Source: Cupriavidus sp. 2SB (GTDB taxonomy: Bacteria > Pseudomonadota > Gammaproteobacteria > Burkholderiales > Burkholderiaceae). Taken from it: 34,610 nucleotides of DNA. The stretch spans positions 1-34,610 of the forward strand of contig NZ_SCMX01000070.1 of assembly GCF_005503625.1 (NCBI RefSeq). The letters run 5' to 3'. Shown here piece after piece: positions 1 to 8,890 of this stretch. The translations under genes and the position numbers were made by a program. A model generated the notes under the pieces. The model did no database searches, was not told the origin of the DNA, and saw nothing but the letters and a program-made list of their open reading frames with translations. Position 1 is the first letter of the stretch. Each line of letters opens with the position of its first letter.

Positions 1-112
1 CCGTGACATAGACGTAAGCCCCCTCGGCCGCAAAGCGCTTGGCCGTGGCCAGGCCGATACCGCTCGTGCCGCCGGTGACGAGTGCAATCTTGTTTGCGAG
101 CTTGCCGGTCAT
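1..112 (-). CDS. Short-chain dehydrogenase/reductase, N-terminal part (runs off left edge)
   Basis: The first 37 codons of an NAD(P)-dependent SDR oxidoreductase; the rest lies beyond the window. Visible is the Rossmann nucleotide-binding motif TGGTSGIG at residues 13-20, followed by the helix LATAKRFAAEGAYVYV, typical of classical SDRs. The ATG at 112 is preceded by an AAGGAGA ribosome binding site. A degenerate LysR fragment sits divergently upstream, the same arrangement as the intact SDR/LysR pair at 5845-7593, so this SDR probably once had its own LysR regulator. Substrate cannot be predicted. Confidence 0.9.
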   Translation of the reverse strand, partial: MTGKLANKIALVTGGTSGIGLATAKRFAAEGAYVYVT

Positions 113-231
113 GATGTTTCTCCTTGTTTGGTTTCGGAGGTTTCTGAAAGGGTGATGCGATGGGAGAAGAATATCGACGCGCGCATCATTTCGAAATAGA
201 ATCGATCGCAAATCATCGTTGCATAAATGAA

Positions 232-355
232 ATGACGAGGCTTCCGGATTTCGAAGGTCTGGCGATGCCTGCCAACGGCGGACGAAGGGCCGTTGGCCAC
301 GGCGGTGCGCGCTATCGCGCTATCGGGGTGTCGGTGGCGATGGTGTGGTCATGCT
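232..355 (+). pseudogene. Remnant of a LysR-family regulator gene
   Basis: A short stretch translates, across frame changes, into the N-terminus of a LysR helix-turn-helix protein. The frame starting at ATG 232 gives MTRLPDFEGLAM. After a frame change near 268-275 another frame gives ADEGPLATAVRAIALS. A further change returns to the first frame with GVSVAMV. Together these match the usual LysR start (RLPDFEGLAMF...ADERSFATAARAL.LSVATVS). Nothing of the effector domain remains, because the coding sequence of the opposite-strand DUF4148 gene begins within the remnant. It lies divergent to the SDR at 1-112, which it probably regulated. The call rests on my memory of the LysR consensus, not on a search. 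Confidence 0.6.
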
Positions 356-583
356 GGATACTTGCTGCTGGTGTTGGGCCGCAACTTTCGCTTCGGCAGC
401 CTGAAGATCTGCCGGGAATGTGGCGTCGTCTACCCTATGCGGATCGTATCCCGCCTTCTCCAATTCGATAAGTTCGGCACGGACCTTCTGTCGAGTCACC
501 CCATTTTGATTCTCTTGTGCAATCGACAGCGCGGGCATTGCACAAGCGATTGCAAGCAGAATTCCTACCTTCAGTGCTTTCAT
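320..583 (-). CDS. Small secreted DUF4148-family protein
   Basis: An 87-residue protein with a clear Sec signal peptide (MKALKVGILLAIACAMPALSIA, cleavage expected before QENQ). The mature part has the DUF4148 hallmark: V-x-x-E-L-I-x-L-E-K-A-G-Y-x-P. This family is a large Burkholderiales expansion of periplasmic or exported proteins with no known function. An AAGGA ribosome binding site precedes the ATG at 583. The C-terminal tail (TTPSPPTPR) is read from DNA that also holds the LysR remnant, so the natural end may have been replaced. Confidence 0.85.
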   Translation of the reverse strand: MKALKVGILLAIACAMPALSIAQENQNGVTRQKVRAELIELEKAGYDPHRVDDATFPADLQAAEAKVAAQHQQQVSSMTTPSPPTPR

Positions 584-1382
584 CGTGATTTCCTTGGTGC
601 GATTTTCAATGGACGCACTGATTCACTACTGTCGGAATGATGGCTAGTTAATCCATGCATTTCTCAGTGCATTTCGTTGCCATCGGTACCAGATTTGTAG
701 GCAGTCATATTCGACATGAAACCGGTTCGGTACCGTGAAGGAACGTTGTAGACGACAGGTATATTCTTGCAACAAGGTTCGCATGAAGGTGCTATACCGA
801 GGTATGGTCCGGTTTATCCTTCGCTTATAGGGTGTGTGCAACGTACTGATTAATAAAGTTTTTTATGGGGCGATATTTAAAGGATAAACGGCGCTATACC
901 AAAGATAGTTGCAGAGGCCATGCCAGGAAGGACCAAAAATACCGGGAGATATCCGAGGGAAGGAAAGGGCGATTTCCCTTTCGTTGAAACGTCGCAAAGC
1001 AGTCCAAAGACTAGTCAAGAGCTATTCTCAAAACCTCATCTGCATTGGAGGTGGAGGTGAGGTTGCCGCCGACATCGATCTCTACCTGTTGACAATCTCG
1101 CAAGAACGCAGCCATCCCGAGAAGAGTAGTCATCGGGCCGGGTGCGCCGCAACTCAAGTCGGGGACTTATTGGCAATCATACTGATCGAGAAGACAACGA
1201 TTCGGGCGTCAGAGTAAGGGTTCTGGCCGACTCTGCCAGCACGCCGGAGGTGCCACGGAAGTTGATCTTGAGAGTGCAATGCCGTTTCTCTAAAGCACAG
1301 CCCATTTATACTTTCGCATAGTATTTTTGCCGTCGGCTGCCGCGTAGCATGGGCGCCGTCCACCCCGATGGGAGGTTTCTGC
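584..1382. other. Gene-poor stretch, no supported coding region
   Basis: About 800 bases without a convincing gene. Open frames here (for example 909-1217 on +) lack ribosome binding sites and look like random translation. The 838-895 part is strikingly AT-rich for this region. The octamer GCTATACC occurs at 791-798 and again at 893-900, the first copy inside the small palindrome ATACCGAGGTAT (794-805). These may be promoter or operator elements for the flanking genes, but I cannot assign them. Confidence 0.5.
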
Positions 1383-1772
1383 GTGGAGAAAGGCCTGACT
1401 GTGGCGGTTATCGATGATGACGAGTCGTTGAGAAATGCCCTAACGTTGTTCGCGCGTTCCATAGGATGGAACGCTAAGGTTTTTGAGTCCGCACCTTCAT
1501 TCTTGGACAGCGGTGAGGAAGCCAACGTCGCATGCATCATCACCGATGTGCAGATGCCGGAGATGACCGGCATAGAGTTGATGAAGGAACTGAATGCACG
1601 CAACTGCTCGGCGCCAGTAATCTGCATCTCTGCGTTCTGTACCGACGACATTCGGACCGAAGCACTGGAGCTTGGAGCGGTGGCTTTTCTTTGCAAGCCG
1701 GTGAAAGGTGCTGACTTTCGCTCCCATCTGCAGGAGGTGGCGGCAATTGCTTCCTCCAGTAACTCGCTGTGA
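1383..1772 (+). CDS. Receiver-only response regulator (FixJ/CheY-like)
   Basis: A 129-residue single receiver domain with no output domain. Acid pocket at D11-D13 (IDDDES), phosphoacceptor D55 in TDVQMPEMTG, switch residue S83 and conserved K105 in CKPV. I chose the GTG at 1383 because GGGAGGT lies 6 nt upstream; the ATG at 1368 would sit before that site. It ends 18 nt before the hybrid-sized membrane kinase that follows, suggesting one operon. A stand-alone receiver beside two kinases and a FixJ-type regulator could act as a phosphate sink or competitor, which is inference. Confidence 0.88.
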   Translation: MEKGLTVAVIDDDESLRNALTLFARSIGWNAKVFESAPSFLDSGEEANVACIITDVQMPEMTGIELMKELNARNCSAPVICISAFCTDDIRTEALELGAVAFLCKPVKGADFRSHLQEVAAIASSSNSL

Positions 1773-1790
1773 TTACGATCGGGCTCGCGT

Positions 1791-3665
1791 ATGTCAGAAA
1801 TCCATCGCTTTGAGTTGCCGTTCAGTCCGTATGGTCTGCATCTCCGCGTTGGAGGGCCGGGCAAGCCTGCGTCGACTATTTGGCGCTCTCGAGCATATTC
1901 GTTGGCCGCGGTTGTGCTGGCTCTCAACGTATTCGCGTTCGACGCATTCACTGACTATCACGTCGCGATCGCGGTTCTATATGTGCTGGTGGTGCAACTC
2001 GTTGCCGCGACAGGCTCATTTCATGCTACGAGCTTTGCGGCCGGCGCTTGCGGATTATTGACTCTCATCGCACTACTCCTTTCTCATGAGCCGCATTTTA
2101 CCGGCAGCGCATTGGCCCGATGTGCGGTCAGCCTGTTCGCGCTCGCAACAGCGACGGCCTTATCCATCAGACATATCTGCACAAGCGATGCGCTTCGAGA
2201 ATACGTGCAATTGCTGGATCTTACACACGACGCGATTGTTGTCCACGATTTGAACGGAATCGTGAGGTTTTGGAACAAAGGCGCGGAAGCGCTATACGGT
2301 TGGAATGCTGACGAGGCGATTGGAAAAGATTTCCACGTTCTTACCGAGACTCAATTTCCGCTGTCACGTGGATCCCTGTACACCGAATTGATGCGCGATG
2401 GCAGATGGGAGGGAGAGGTGGGTCGCAAGCATCGCGATGGATCAAGTCTCGTCGTCGAAACGCGTATCGGTCTTTGGAAGGACGCCAAGGGACGGCCCGT
2501 TGCTGTCATGGCCACGAACAATAACGTGACTGCAAGGCGTCGTTCAGAGTCCGAGCTGGAGCGGAATCATGCGTATGCAGCCGAAGCCGAGCGTCTAAGC
2601 AAGACCGGTAGTGTCATGCGCTACGCAAATTCACGCGTCATGCATTGGTCTCAAGAGTGCTTTCGAATCCTTGGCGTCAGTCCTGGCACGCAACCCAGTG
2701 TTGATGTTGTCCTGGAACGTACTCATCCTGACGATGTTGAATTGGTCAAAGGTCTGGACCAGGCTATTCGCGACGGTAAGCCTGTGGTGGACGGCATCTA
2801 CAGACTGGTCATGCCCAACGGTGAAATCAAGCATGTAAGGTTTGTTGCCCGGCTTAACGCCCTTGGCGCCACACCCGACCTCGAGTACGTAGGGGCTTTG
2901 ATGGACATTACGGCTGTGGTCACCGGGCAGGAGGCACTTCAAAAGTCGATGACCGAGCTTGCACATGTGATGCGCTTGACTACGCTCGGTGGCTTGGCTA
3001 CAACTATTGCGCACGAAGTGACTCAGCCGCTTGCTGCGATCATGACTTGCGGAGATACAGCGCTTTGCTGGCTGGATCGTCCGATCCCAGAAGTTGGGGA
3101 AGCGAAGGTCGCAATAGAGCAGATTCTTCTTGATGCCGAACGCTCGGCGGAGATTGTCAAACAGATTCGGGCTATGGCGCAGAAGCGCGAACCGCAGCGC
3201 ATGCCCTTGCAGGTCGATGCACTGATCAATGATGCGGTTCGGTTGGTGGCACGGGAGTGCCGCGCTGCACTAGTGGAACTTCAGGTCAACGCTCCCCCAA
3301 CGGATGTCGCAGTAGACGGCGACCCAATTCAGCTCCAGCAGGTTATTGTCAACCTGCTTCTTAATGCCGTGCAAGCCATGGCAGAGGCGAAGTCTCCAAG
3401 AAGGCGGCTGGAAATTCGTGCATTTATACGGGGAAATGCTGTGCAGATCGATGTGTCCGACAGCGGTCCAGGATTCCGTGACGGTGACATCGATCGTATC
3501 TTCGCCGCCTTTTTTACGACGAAGGAGAGCGGGCTTGGGATGGGCCTCTCGATCTGTCGCTCGATTGTTGAGGCGCACGGGGGTCGCATCTGGGCTGAGC
3601 GAGGCGATCCGCAAGGCGCTGTTTTCCATTTGGAACTGCGTCGGCGAAAGGAAACGACGTTATGA
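1791..3665 (+). CDS. Membrane-anchored PAS sensor histidine kinase
   Basis: A 624-residue sensor kinase. Residues ~28-128 hold about four hydrophobic segments, a DUF4118/MASE-like membrane module. A PAS domain follows (~135-250, beginning LLDLTHDAIVVHDLNGIVRFWN), then a second PAS/PAC region (~265-380). The HisKA dimerisation domain carries the phospho-histidine H408 in IAHEVTQPL. The HATPase_c domain shows the N box (NLLLNAVQAM), G1 (DSGPGF) and G2 (GLGMGLSI). The subfamily resembles FixL-type kinases of rhizobia and Burkholderiales. Its stop overlaps the next gene's start by 4 bp (ATGA), so the two are translationally coupled and form a cognate pair. The signal sensed is unknown; no haem-binding PAS signature was recognised. 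Confidence 0.93.
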   Translation: MSEIHRFELPFSPYGLHLRVGGPGKPASTIWRSRAYSLAAVVLALNVFAFDAFTDYHVAIAVLYVLVVQLVAATGSFHATSFAAGACGLLTLIALLLSHEPHFTGSALARCAVSLFALATATALSIRHICTSDALREYVQLLDLTHDAIVVHDLNGIVRFWNKGAEALYGWNADEAIGKDFHVLTETQFPLSRGSLYTELMRDGRWEGEVGRKHRDGSSLVVETRIGLWKDAKGRPVAVMATNNNVTARRRSESELERNHAYAAEAERLSKTGSVMRYANSRVMHWSQECFRILGVSPGTQPSVDVVLERTHPDDVELVKGLDQAIRDGKPVVDGIYRLVMPNGEIKHVRFVARLNALGATPDLEYVGALMDITAVVTGQEALQKSMTELAHVMRLTTLGGLATTIAHEVTQPLAAIMTCGDTALCWLDRPIPEVGEAKVAIEQILLDAERSAEIVKQIRAMAQKREPQRMPLQVDALINDAVRLVARECRAALVELQVNAPPTDVAVDGDPIQLQQVIVNLLLNAVQAMAEAKSPRRRLEIRAFIRGNAVQIDVSDSGPGFRDGDIDRIFAAFFTTKESGLGMGLSICRSIVEAHGGRIWAERGDPQGAVFHLELRRRKETTL

Positions 3666-4312
3666 AGAATCTCGTGTTCGAGAAGCAGACCAATGCCCAT
3701 GTCTACGTCATAGAAGATGACGAGTCCATGCGCAGAGCCTTGTCCATGTTGCTGCGCGCGAACGGGTACAAGGTCGAATCATTCGAGTCTGCCCCGGCGT
3801 TTTTCAAGTTTCTCAAACCGGAAGGCCCGAGTTGTGTGATCCTGGACGTCCGGCTTAAAGGGCACAGCGGATTGGCTGTCCAAGAGCAATTTCTAGACGC
3901 GAAACTGGACATTCCTATCATCTTTATGACCGCGCACGGCGATATCGCTATGTCGGTGCAAGCGATGAAAGCGGGAGCCGTCGATTTCCTGGCGAAGCCC
4001 TTCAGGGATCAGGACATGCTCGATGCGGTCGCCAACGCCTTGAATAACCATGCCAGGCGGATCGAGACGGCGCGCGCCGAAGAGTCGCTGCACACGAACT
4101 ACACCGCCCTGTCATCGCGCGAAAAAGAGGTCATGGCGTACGTCGTGAAGGGGCTACTGAACAAGCAAATTGCTGGGAAACTTGATCTTAACGAAGTCAC
4201 GATCAAGTTTCACCGGGCGCAGGCCATGAAGAAAATGGGCGCCAAGTCGCTCGCGGAGTTCGTTCTCCAAGCACGCATGTTGGGCATTGTTGCCGATCCG
4301 GCAGCACCCTAG
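3662..4312 (+). CDS. FixJ/NarL-type DNA-binding response regulator
   Basis: A 216-residue regulator: receiver domain (D19/D20 acid pocket, phosphoacceptor D62 in LDVRLKGHSG, T90, K112) and a C-terminal LuxR-type helix-turn-helix (~148-212, LSSREKEVMAYVVKGLLNKQ, then VTIKFHRAQAMKKM). This is the FixJ/TodT layout, so on phosphorylation by the upstream kinase it should bind DNA and activate transcription. It starts inside the kinase stop codon. Targets are not visible; the nearby soluble kinase gene (4588) and the SDR/LysR pair are candidates by position only. Confidence 0.93.
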   Translation: MKNLVFEKQTNAHVYVIEDDESMRRALSMLLRANGYKVESFESAPAFFKFLKPEGPSCVILDVRLKGHSGLAVQEQFLDAKLDIPIIFMTAHGDIAMSVQAMKAGAVDFLAKPFRDQDMLDAVANALNNHARRIETARAEESLHTNYTALSSREKEVMAYVVKGLLNKQIAGKLDLNEVTIKFHRAQAMKKMGAKSLAEFVLQARMLGIVADPAAP

Positions 4313-4402
4313 CCATCAGGTCGGCAGCCCCATCCACAACGGGCCGGCACAGCAACAACAGAGTCAACGCCATCGAAGGCAGCAGCACAATTGAGGCCGA
4401 TG

Positions 4403-4424
4403 GCCTAACCCCTGCGGGGTAGGC
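4403..4424 (+). terminator. Possible hairpin terminator after the FixJ-like gene
   Basis: GCCTA and ACCCC pair with GGGGT and AGGC around a TGC loop (about 9 bp with one bulged A). It lies 90 bp after the stop of the regulator. No T-run follows, so a rho-independent terminator is only possible. Confidence 0.3.
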
Positions 4425-4587
4425 TGTACGAGGATACGCCGAGAGCAATCGGCCAACGCACAATGCCGTTCGACATGGAGCCGCTACGCGGCCGTCTCCG
4501 TATTGAAGACGAGTTGTCTGATCGCTGTAAAGAGATAGATGGAGTTCCGATTCATCTTAGGCGCTCCCTGCGCATCATCAAGCAACC

Positions 4588-5784
4588 ATGGTCTCTTCGG
4601 AAGAGTCGTTTCGCTTCGCACCCATCCCCATTCTGATTGAGGACTGGTATCCACTAAAGCAGTGGGTCGATGGCATCAAGGCCGCTGGCGTCACGGATCT
4701 TGCTGCCTTTTTGGATGAGCATCCAGACGTCATTGAGCAGCTTCGTCTTCGGCATTCGTTCGTCGACGCGAACGACGCGACGATCGAACTGTTCGGTGCA
4801 AGTTCCCGGGACGAGTTCTTTGATGCGGCTCGATCGTTACTGCCGGCAAGTCGACCCAGCAACGCGCAGGTATTGCAGGCAATCTTCGACGGTGCCAAAA
4901 GCTGTCAGGGCGAGCGAGTTCTGAAGACCTTCGACGGAAGAACGGTACCCATTGTGTGGCGATGCTCGTTGCCGGAGGAAGACGACAAGTACCGACGGCT
5001 ACATTTTTACGCTTTTGATGTCACCGAGTACAAGCAGAACTCCGATCGGCTTCAGGCGCTACGAGCTGAAATGGCTCATACCGCGCGGATCTCGCTTGTA
5101 GGTCAGCTAGCGGCGTCCGTACTGCATGAGGTAAGCCAGCCGCTGTCGTCGACCCTGCTCTCCATCGATGCCGCAATCAGCTGGATCGACCGATCCGAGC
5201 CGAATATTGCGGAAGCTTCGTCGGCGCTTCAAGCCGCAGCGCGATGGGCGACCAAGACCAGCGAGGTGTCACAGAAGCTTCGGACGTTCATCATGAGAGC
5301 GCCAGTGCGTCCTGCAATGAATAGTGCGAACGAGATCGTTGAGGCGGTACTATTTTTCCTTGGCCCTGAATTGGCCGCCAAAGGCATACGGATCATGAAG
5401 ACAATCGATCCGCATCTCGAGGTTTTCGCAGACAGAATTCAGATTCAACAAGTTCTTGGGAATCTTTTGGCAAATGGCCTTCATGCCATAGAAGGCTCGC
5501 CATCTGATATGAGGCGCGAGCTGTCCGTCGCGGTCCATGCGACCGATCCAGATTTTGTTCAGTTCGAAGTAGGTGATACCGGAGCTGGAATCAGCAGCAG
5601 CATTTCAACATCACTCTTCGATGCATTTTGCTCTTCCAAGTCAGAAGGAATGGGCTTAGGACTAACCATCTCGAAAGCAATCGTCGAGGCGCATGGAGGG
5701 CGCATCTGGGTTACAGACAGCAATCCCAGTGGTACGACTTTCTGTTTCACGATCCCCGTGGAGAACAGCCGGCGAAGTCTCTGA
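4588..5784 (+). CDS. Soluble PAS-like sensor histidine kinase
   Basis: A 398-residue kinase without membrane segments. Residues ~1-165 form a PAS-like sensory region (FVDANDATIELFGASSRDEF is characteristic). A HisKA domain follows with H180 in VLHEVSQPLSS, then HATPase_c with N box NLLANGLHAIEG, G1 GDTGAGI and G2 GMGLGLTISKAIVEAHGG. It belongs to the same kinase subfamily as the membrane kinase at 1791. It has no adjacent dedicated regulator, so it may feed the FixJ-like regulator or the receiver-only protein of this cluster. The ATG at 4588 has no good ribosome binding site, so the start is uncertain. Confidence 0.88.
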   Translation: MVSSEESFRFAPIPILIEDWYPLKQWVDGIKAAGVTDLAAFLDEHPDVIEQLRLRHSFVDANDATIELFGASSRDEFFDAARSLLPASRPSNAQVLQAIFDGAKSCQGERVLKTFDGRTVPIVWRCSLPEEDDKYRRLHFYAFDVTEYKQNSDRLQALRAEMAHTARISLVGQLAASVLHEVSQPLSSTLLSIDAAISWIDRSEPNIAEASSALQAAARWATKTSEVSQKLRTFIMRAPVRPAMNSANEIVEAVLFFLGPELAAKGIRIMKTIDPHLEVFADRIQIQQVLGNLLANGLHAIEGSPSDMRRELSVAVHATDPDFVQFEVGDTGAGISSSISTSLFDAFCSSKSEGMGLGLTISKAIVEAHGGRIWVTDSNPSGTTFCFTIPVENSRRSL

Positions 5785-5844
5785 ACCATCGTGTGGCTGG
5801 CGGTGGCTGCGCGTCGCCGCAGGCCACCCGCCAGCCACGTTTGC

Positions 5845-6588
5845 TTAGAACTCCTGCTGGGTCGGCCGCAGGACGATCTCGTTGATATCCACGTCTGCCG
5901 GTTGCTCGATGGCGTAAGTGATCGCGCGAGCGACGGCGTCGGCAGGAATGGCCATCTTGTAGAAGTCCTTCACAAACGCGGCGCTTTCCTCGTGGCTGCT
6001 GCCTTGCTTCAGTTCCGAGTCCACCGCACCGGGTGCGATCGTTGTGGTGCGGATCGCACCGCCCACTTCGTGGCGCAAGCCTTCGGAGATGGCTCGCACT
6101 GCAAACTTGGTGCCGCTGTAGACCGTTCCGCCAGGGCTGAACACCTTGATGCCGGCCACCGATGCAATGTTGATGAAGTGGCCGCTGCCTTGTTTCTGGA
6201 AGACGGGAAGTGCGGCGGCGATGCCGTAGAGAACGCCCTTGATGTTGATGTCGATCATTCGATCCCACTCATCAACCTTGGTCTCGCTGAGCGGGGCGAT
6301 CGACATCAGGCCGGCGTTGTTGACGAGCACGTCGACTTTCCCGAAGGCGCTTACGGCGCTGTCGATCAGCTTGCGCATGTCGTCCTGCCTGGTCACGTCG
6401 GTCTCCACAACTTCGGCCCTCCCGCCGGCCGCACGCAATTCCGCTGCAATGGCATTCAGGCGATCCACCCGGCGCGCAGCCAGGACGACTGCCGCACCCC
6501 GCGCTGCCAGGTGCCGGGCGGTGGCTTCCCCCAGTCCACTGCTTGCGCCGGTGATTACAACGACCTTACCTTCTATGTTCGCGCTCAT
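5845..6588 (-). CDS. SDR-family NAD(P)-dependent oxidoreductase
   Basis: A 247-residue classical short-chain dehydrogenase. Motifs: TGASSGLG (13-20) cofactor loop, NNAG (90-93), catalytic S143, Y157 and K161 (YSGTK). The R39-R40 pair after the second strand suggests NADP(H) preference. AAAGGAGATGAC directly precedes ATG 6588; the longer open frame upstream is not translated from a good site. It is divergent from a LysR regulator 111 bp away, the usual arrangement for a LysR-controlled reductase. The family includes clavaldehyde dehydrogenase-like and NADP-dependent serine dehydrogenase-like enzymes; the substrate is unknown. Confidence 0.94.
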   Translation of the reverse strand: MSANIEGKVVVITGASSGLGEATARHLAARGAAVVLAARRVDRLNAIAAELRAAGGRAEVVETDVTRQDDMRKLIDSAVSAFGKVDVLVNNAGLMSIAPLSETKVDEWDRMIDINIKGVLYGIAAALPVFQKQGSGHFINIASVAGIKVFSPGGTVYSGTKFAVRAISEGLRHEVGGAIRTTTIAPGAVDSELKQGSSHEESAAFVKDFYKMAIPADAVARAITYAIEQPADVDINEIVLRPTQQEF

Positions 6589-6699
6589 GTCATCTCCTTT
6601 GCGTAAGAACTGAAGCGATGAGGGCAGTATCGGCGACCCAACGATTTCAGAAAATGGAAATGATATGCTTTCAGAATTCCATAAATAGGAAGCATTGGG

Positions 6700-7593
6700 A
6701 TGCTGAACCGATTGGAGATGTTGCGGATATTTGTGGCGGCCGCCGAAGCCGGCAGCTTCAAGGATGGCGCCATCCGTCTGGGCATTTCGCCTCAGGCCGT
6801 GACGCGTGCAGTCCAGGAGCTCGAACGATTGCAGGGAGAGCTGCTGTTTCACCGGAATACGCGCCATATCCGCATCACGGCGTTCGGTGAGGCACTCGCC
6901 CAGACTGCGCGGGAGCGCCTGGCGTTGATCGATGCGATGTTCTCCCCAAGCGAAGCCAGCAAGGACGAGAACTACGCTGGCATTGTTCGCATTACCGCGC
7001 CGAAAGCGCTGGGTCGAATCGGATTGCTCCCGCCGCTCTCAACCTTGGCCATTGCACATCCCGGTCTGCGCATTGACCTCAGTCTGAGCGACACGCCCGC
7101 TGATGTCGTGGACGAACGTATCGACATTGGCGTGCGGTTCGGGCCCGTGCGAGACAACCGGTTCGTTGCGCGCAAGGTCAATACGCATGGGTTTTATGTA
7201 GTTGCCGCGCCCGCCCTGATCGATCGAAGGGGGACACCGATGCACATCCACGATCTCGAAACACTGCCAACGACGGTCATGAACGACTTGTCGACAGGCC
7301 GCCCGTGGCCATGGATGTTCTCGCAGGGACGCAAGTACACGCCATCAGCGCCAACGTTCGCCAGCAATGATTCAGAAGCGGAACTGGATGCGGTGCTGTC
7401 CGGCCTGGCATTTGGCCAGATTGCGGGGTTCATGGCCGATGAACACATCGCTGCGGGACGCCTGGTGCGCGTGATGCAACCTCTCGAGCCAAGTCCGTGG
7501 GACCTCTATGTCTACCGGCCCCAACGTGGCCCTGTAGCGCCGCGCGTGCGACTGGTGTTCGACGAACTGGTCAAATCACTGGCGGGCGCTTGA
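6700..7593 (+). CDS. LysR-family transcriptional regulator
   Basis: A 297-residue LysR-type regulator. The N-terminal winged helix-turn-helix (residues 1-62, MLRIFVAAAEAGSFKDGAIR, LGISPQAVTRAVQELE) is followed by a periplasmic-binding-protein-like effector domain (~88-292). AGGAAG lies 8 nt before ATG 6700. It is divergent from the SDR at 5845-6588, and the AT-rich 6640-6690 intergenic part, with several T-N11-A spacings, is the likely operator region. It presumably controls the SDR and itself. Confidence 0.93.
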   Translation: MLNRLEMLRIFVAAAEAGSFKDGAIRLGISPQAVTRAVQELERLQGELLFHRNTRHIRITAFGEALAQTARERLALIDAMFSPSEASKDENYAGIVRITAPKALGRIGLLPPLSTLAIAHPGLRIDLSLSDTPADVVDERIDIGVRFGPVRDNRFVARKVNTHGFYVVAAPALIDRRGTPMHIHDLETLPTTVMNDLSTGRPWPWMFSQGRKYTPSAPTFASNDSEAELDAVLSGLAFGQIAGFMADEHIAAGRLVRVMQPLEPSPWDLYVYRPQRGPVAPRVRLVFDELVKSLAGA

Positions 7594-7705
7594 ACAACAG
7601 GATTCATGAGTGGAGCCACCGGACGGCCGTGGCGACGCGTGAGGCGCAAACTGTGCGGGCGCCATGCAGGCAGACTGAATAGTCTCTGATCGACCCTTCT
7701 GAGTC

Positions 7706-7733
7706 ATCGGCCATTCAAATGTGAATGGCCGAT
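7706..7733 (+). terminator. Rho-independent-type terminator after the LysR gene
   Basis: A perfect 12-bp stem (ATCGGCCATTCA with TGAATGGCCGAT) around the loop AATG, followed by CTTTGTC. It is 113 bp past the LysR stop and just before the convergent gene ending at 7832, so it may serve both strands. The T-tract is short. Confidence 0.6.
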
Positions 7734-7831
7734 CTTTGTCCGGGAGCGGTCGGCGGGCTTTGGTTCGAACTGACTTAGTACATGGTCAGAGAGGAGTGCC
7801 CGGCGGTCGCCAGGCACTGTTTGCTATTGCC

Positions 7832-8578
7832 TCAGGGCTCGTCGTACACCCAGGTCGATCCATTCGGCATCCGGACAATGAGACGCACCTTGCCGTTGGC
7901 GTCGACAGCGGCGGCGAAGTCGGTGGGGACGCTGCTTCCAGCGGGGCCTGCGAGAGGCTTCGTCGAGCTCACCACCGTCGTGCCAGGATTGAGCCGGTAG
8001 ATCGTGAACCGCCCGGCTCCGTCGACTTCCACGAAGCTGGCGGCGTCGGCCTTTCGGGCAAATGCAACCCCGCCCATGTAAATGTTTTGGACGCTGCTGT
8101 CGGCGACGTATCGGGTGATGGCAGTCGAAGCGTCCCATGCGACCGAGATGGCGCTATTGGCGGTCATGGCGGGCAGGATGATTCCGGAGTTCACCCCGCC
8201 AAAACCCGCGGCGCCCGCCTGCGTCAACCACGGCCAGGCCCATACCCCTTGGTAACGAAAACCGTCGGTGCCGATGGCCAGCGACGAACCGTCCGGCATC
8301 ATGGCCAGGCTGATCAATGGCGTACCCGCCGAGCCCCCCAGTATGGTGCCGCCGGCATAGCCCGACTGGACAAGGCCGCCTCCGCAGTCATACCCATAAA
8401 ACAAGCCGCCGCCGGACATGATTACCATATCGAACAACGGGGTCACGGCGCCGCAACCTTGCAGGGAATAGGCCTGCACGGGCTGGGTGGCATCCACCGG
8501 ATACGCGTTGACGCTGAACATTCCTATGTCCGGGCTGGTCTGCAGCACGATCTGGTCCTGGGCCGGGTCAGTCGACAT
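7832..8578 (-). CDS. Hypothetical Gly-rich, beta-propeller-like protein, start uncertain
   Basis: A 248-residue protein of unknown function. It is rich in Gly, Ala, Ser and Thr with alternating hydrophobics and repeated turn units such as MMPDGSSLAIGTDG, AAVDANGKVRLIVRMPNGS and VDGAGRFTIYRL, which suggest beta-propeller or beta-sheet repeats. No signal peptide is present at ATG 8578 and no ribosome binding site precedes it. The frame stays open for about 40 more codons upstream (Pro/Ala-rich, no ATG/GTG/TTG) until a stop near 8690. The 5' end may therefore be lost, making this a truncated gene. The opposite-strand open frame covering it is Arg/His-rich and looks like a shadow. Confidence 0.5.
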   Translation of the reverse strand: MSTDPAQDQIVLQTSPDIGMFSVNAYPVDATQPVQAYSLQGCGAVTPLFDMVIMSGGGLFYGYDCGGGLVQSGYAGGTILGGSAGTPLISLAMMPDGSSLAIGTDGFRYQGVWAWPWLTQAGAAGFGGVNSGIILPAMTANSAISVAWDASTAITRYVADSSVQNIYMGGVAFARKADAASFVEVDGAGRFTIYRLNPGTTVVSSTKPLAGPAGSSVPTDFAAAVDANGKVRLIVRMPNGSTWVYDEP

Positions 8579-8890
8579 GGCGCGCCAGAGCCGGCTCGAC
8601 GCGGCGGGCAGCGAGCCGGCGGGCTCAACTGGCGCGGAGCCGGGTTGGCCAAACCGCTCCAGCCGGGCGGGCTGGACGCCATCGGCGCGTCACCGATCCG
8701 TTGCCGAACTTCTTCGAGCCGGGCCAGAACGGCACCTCTCCGCTGCAAACCGGTTATTGGCTCGAGGTCGCCTGCGGTGTCGAGATCGCCGCCGAAGATG
8801 GTACGGTCGGATCGAGTGTCCACGACTTGCTTATTGATGCATTTGTCTGCCACTATCGGACTGTCTTTACCCATCCGTCTCATTCGTCCC
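8579..8890. other. Intergenic stretch, no confident gene
   Basis: About 310 bases between the hypothetical gene and the DUF1254 gene. The minus frame continues open from the hypothetical gene for about 40 codons without a start codon. No promoter motif or repeat stands out. It may hold the lost 5' part of the hypothetical gene. Confidence 0.4.

Noticed and set aside
984..997. TTGAAACGTCGCAA as an FNR-type box
   Set aside because: No -10 at the right spacing and the next gene starts almost 400 bp away; likely chance.
1089..1103. TTGACAATCTCGCAA
   Set aside because: The spacer is one base too long for an FNR site and no gene follows nearby.
909..1217. 102-residue open frame
   Set aside because: No ribosome binding site and unconvincing translation; no family recognised.
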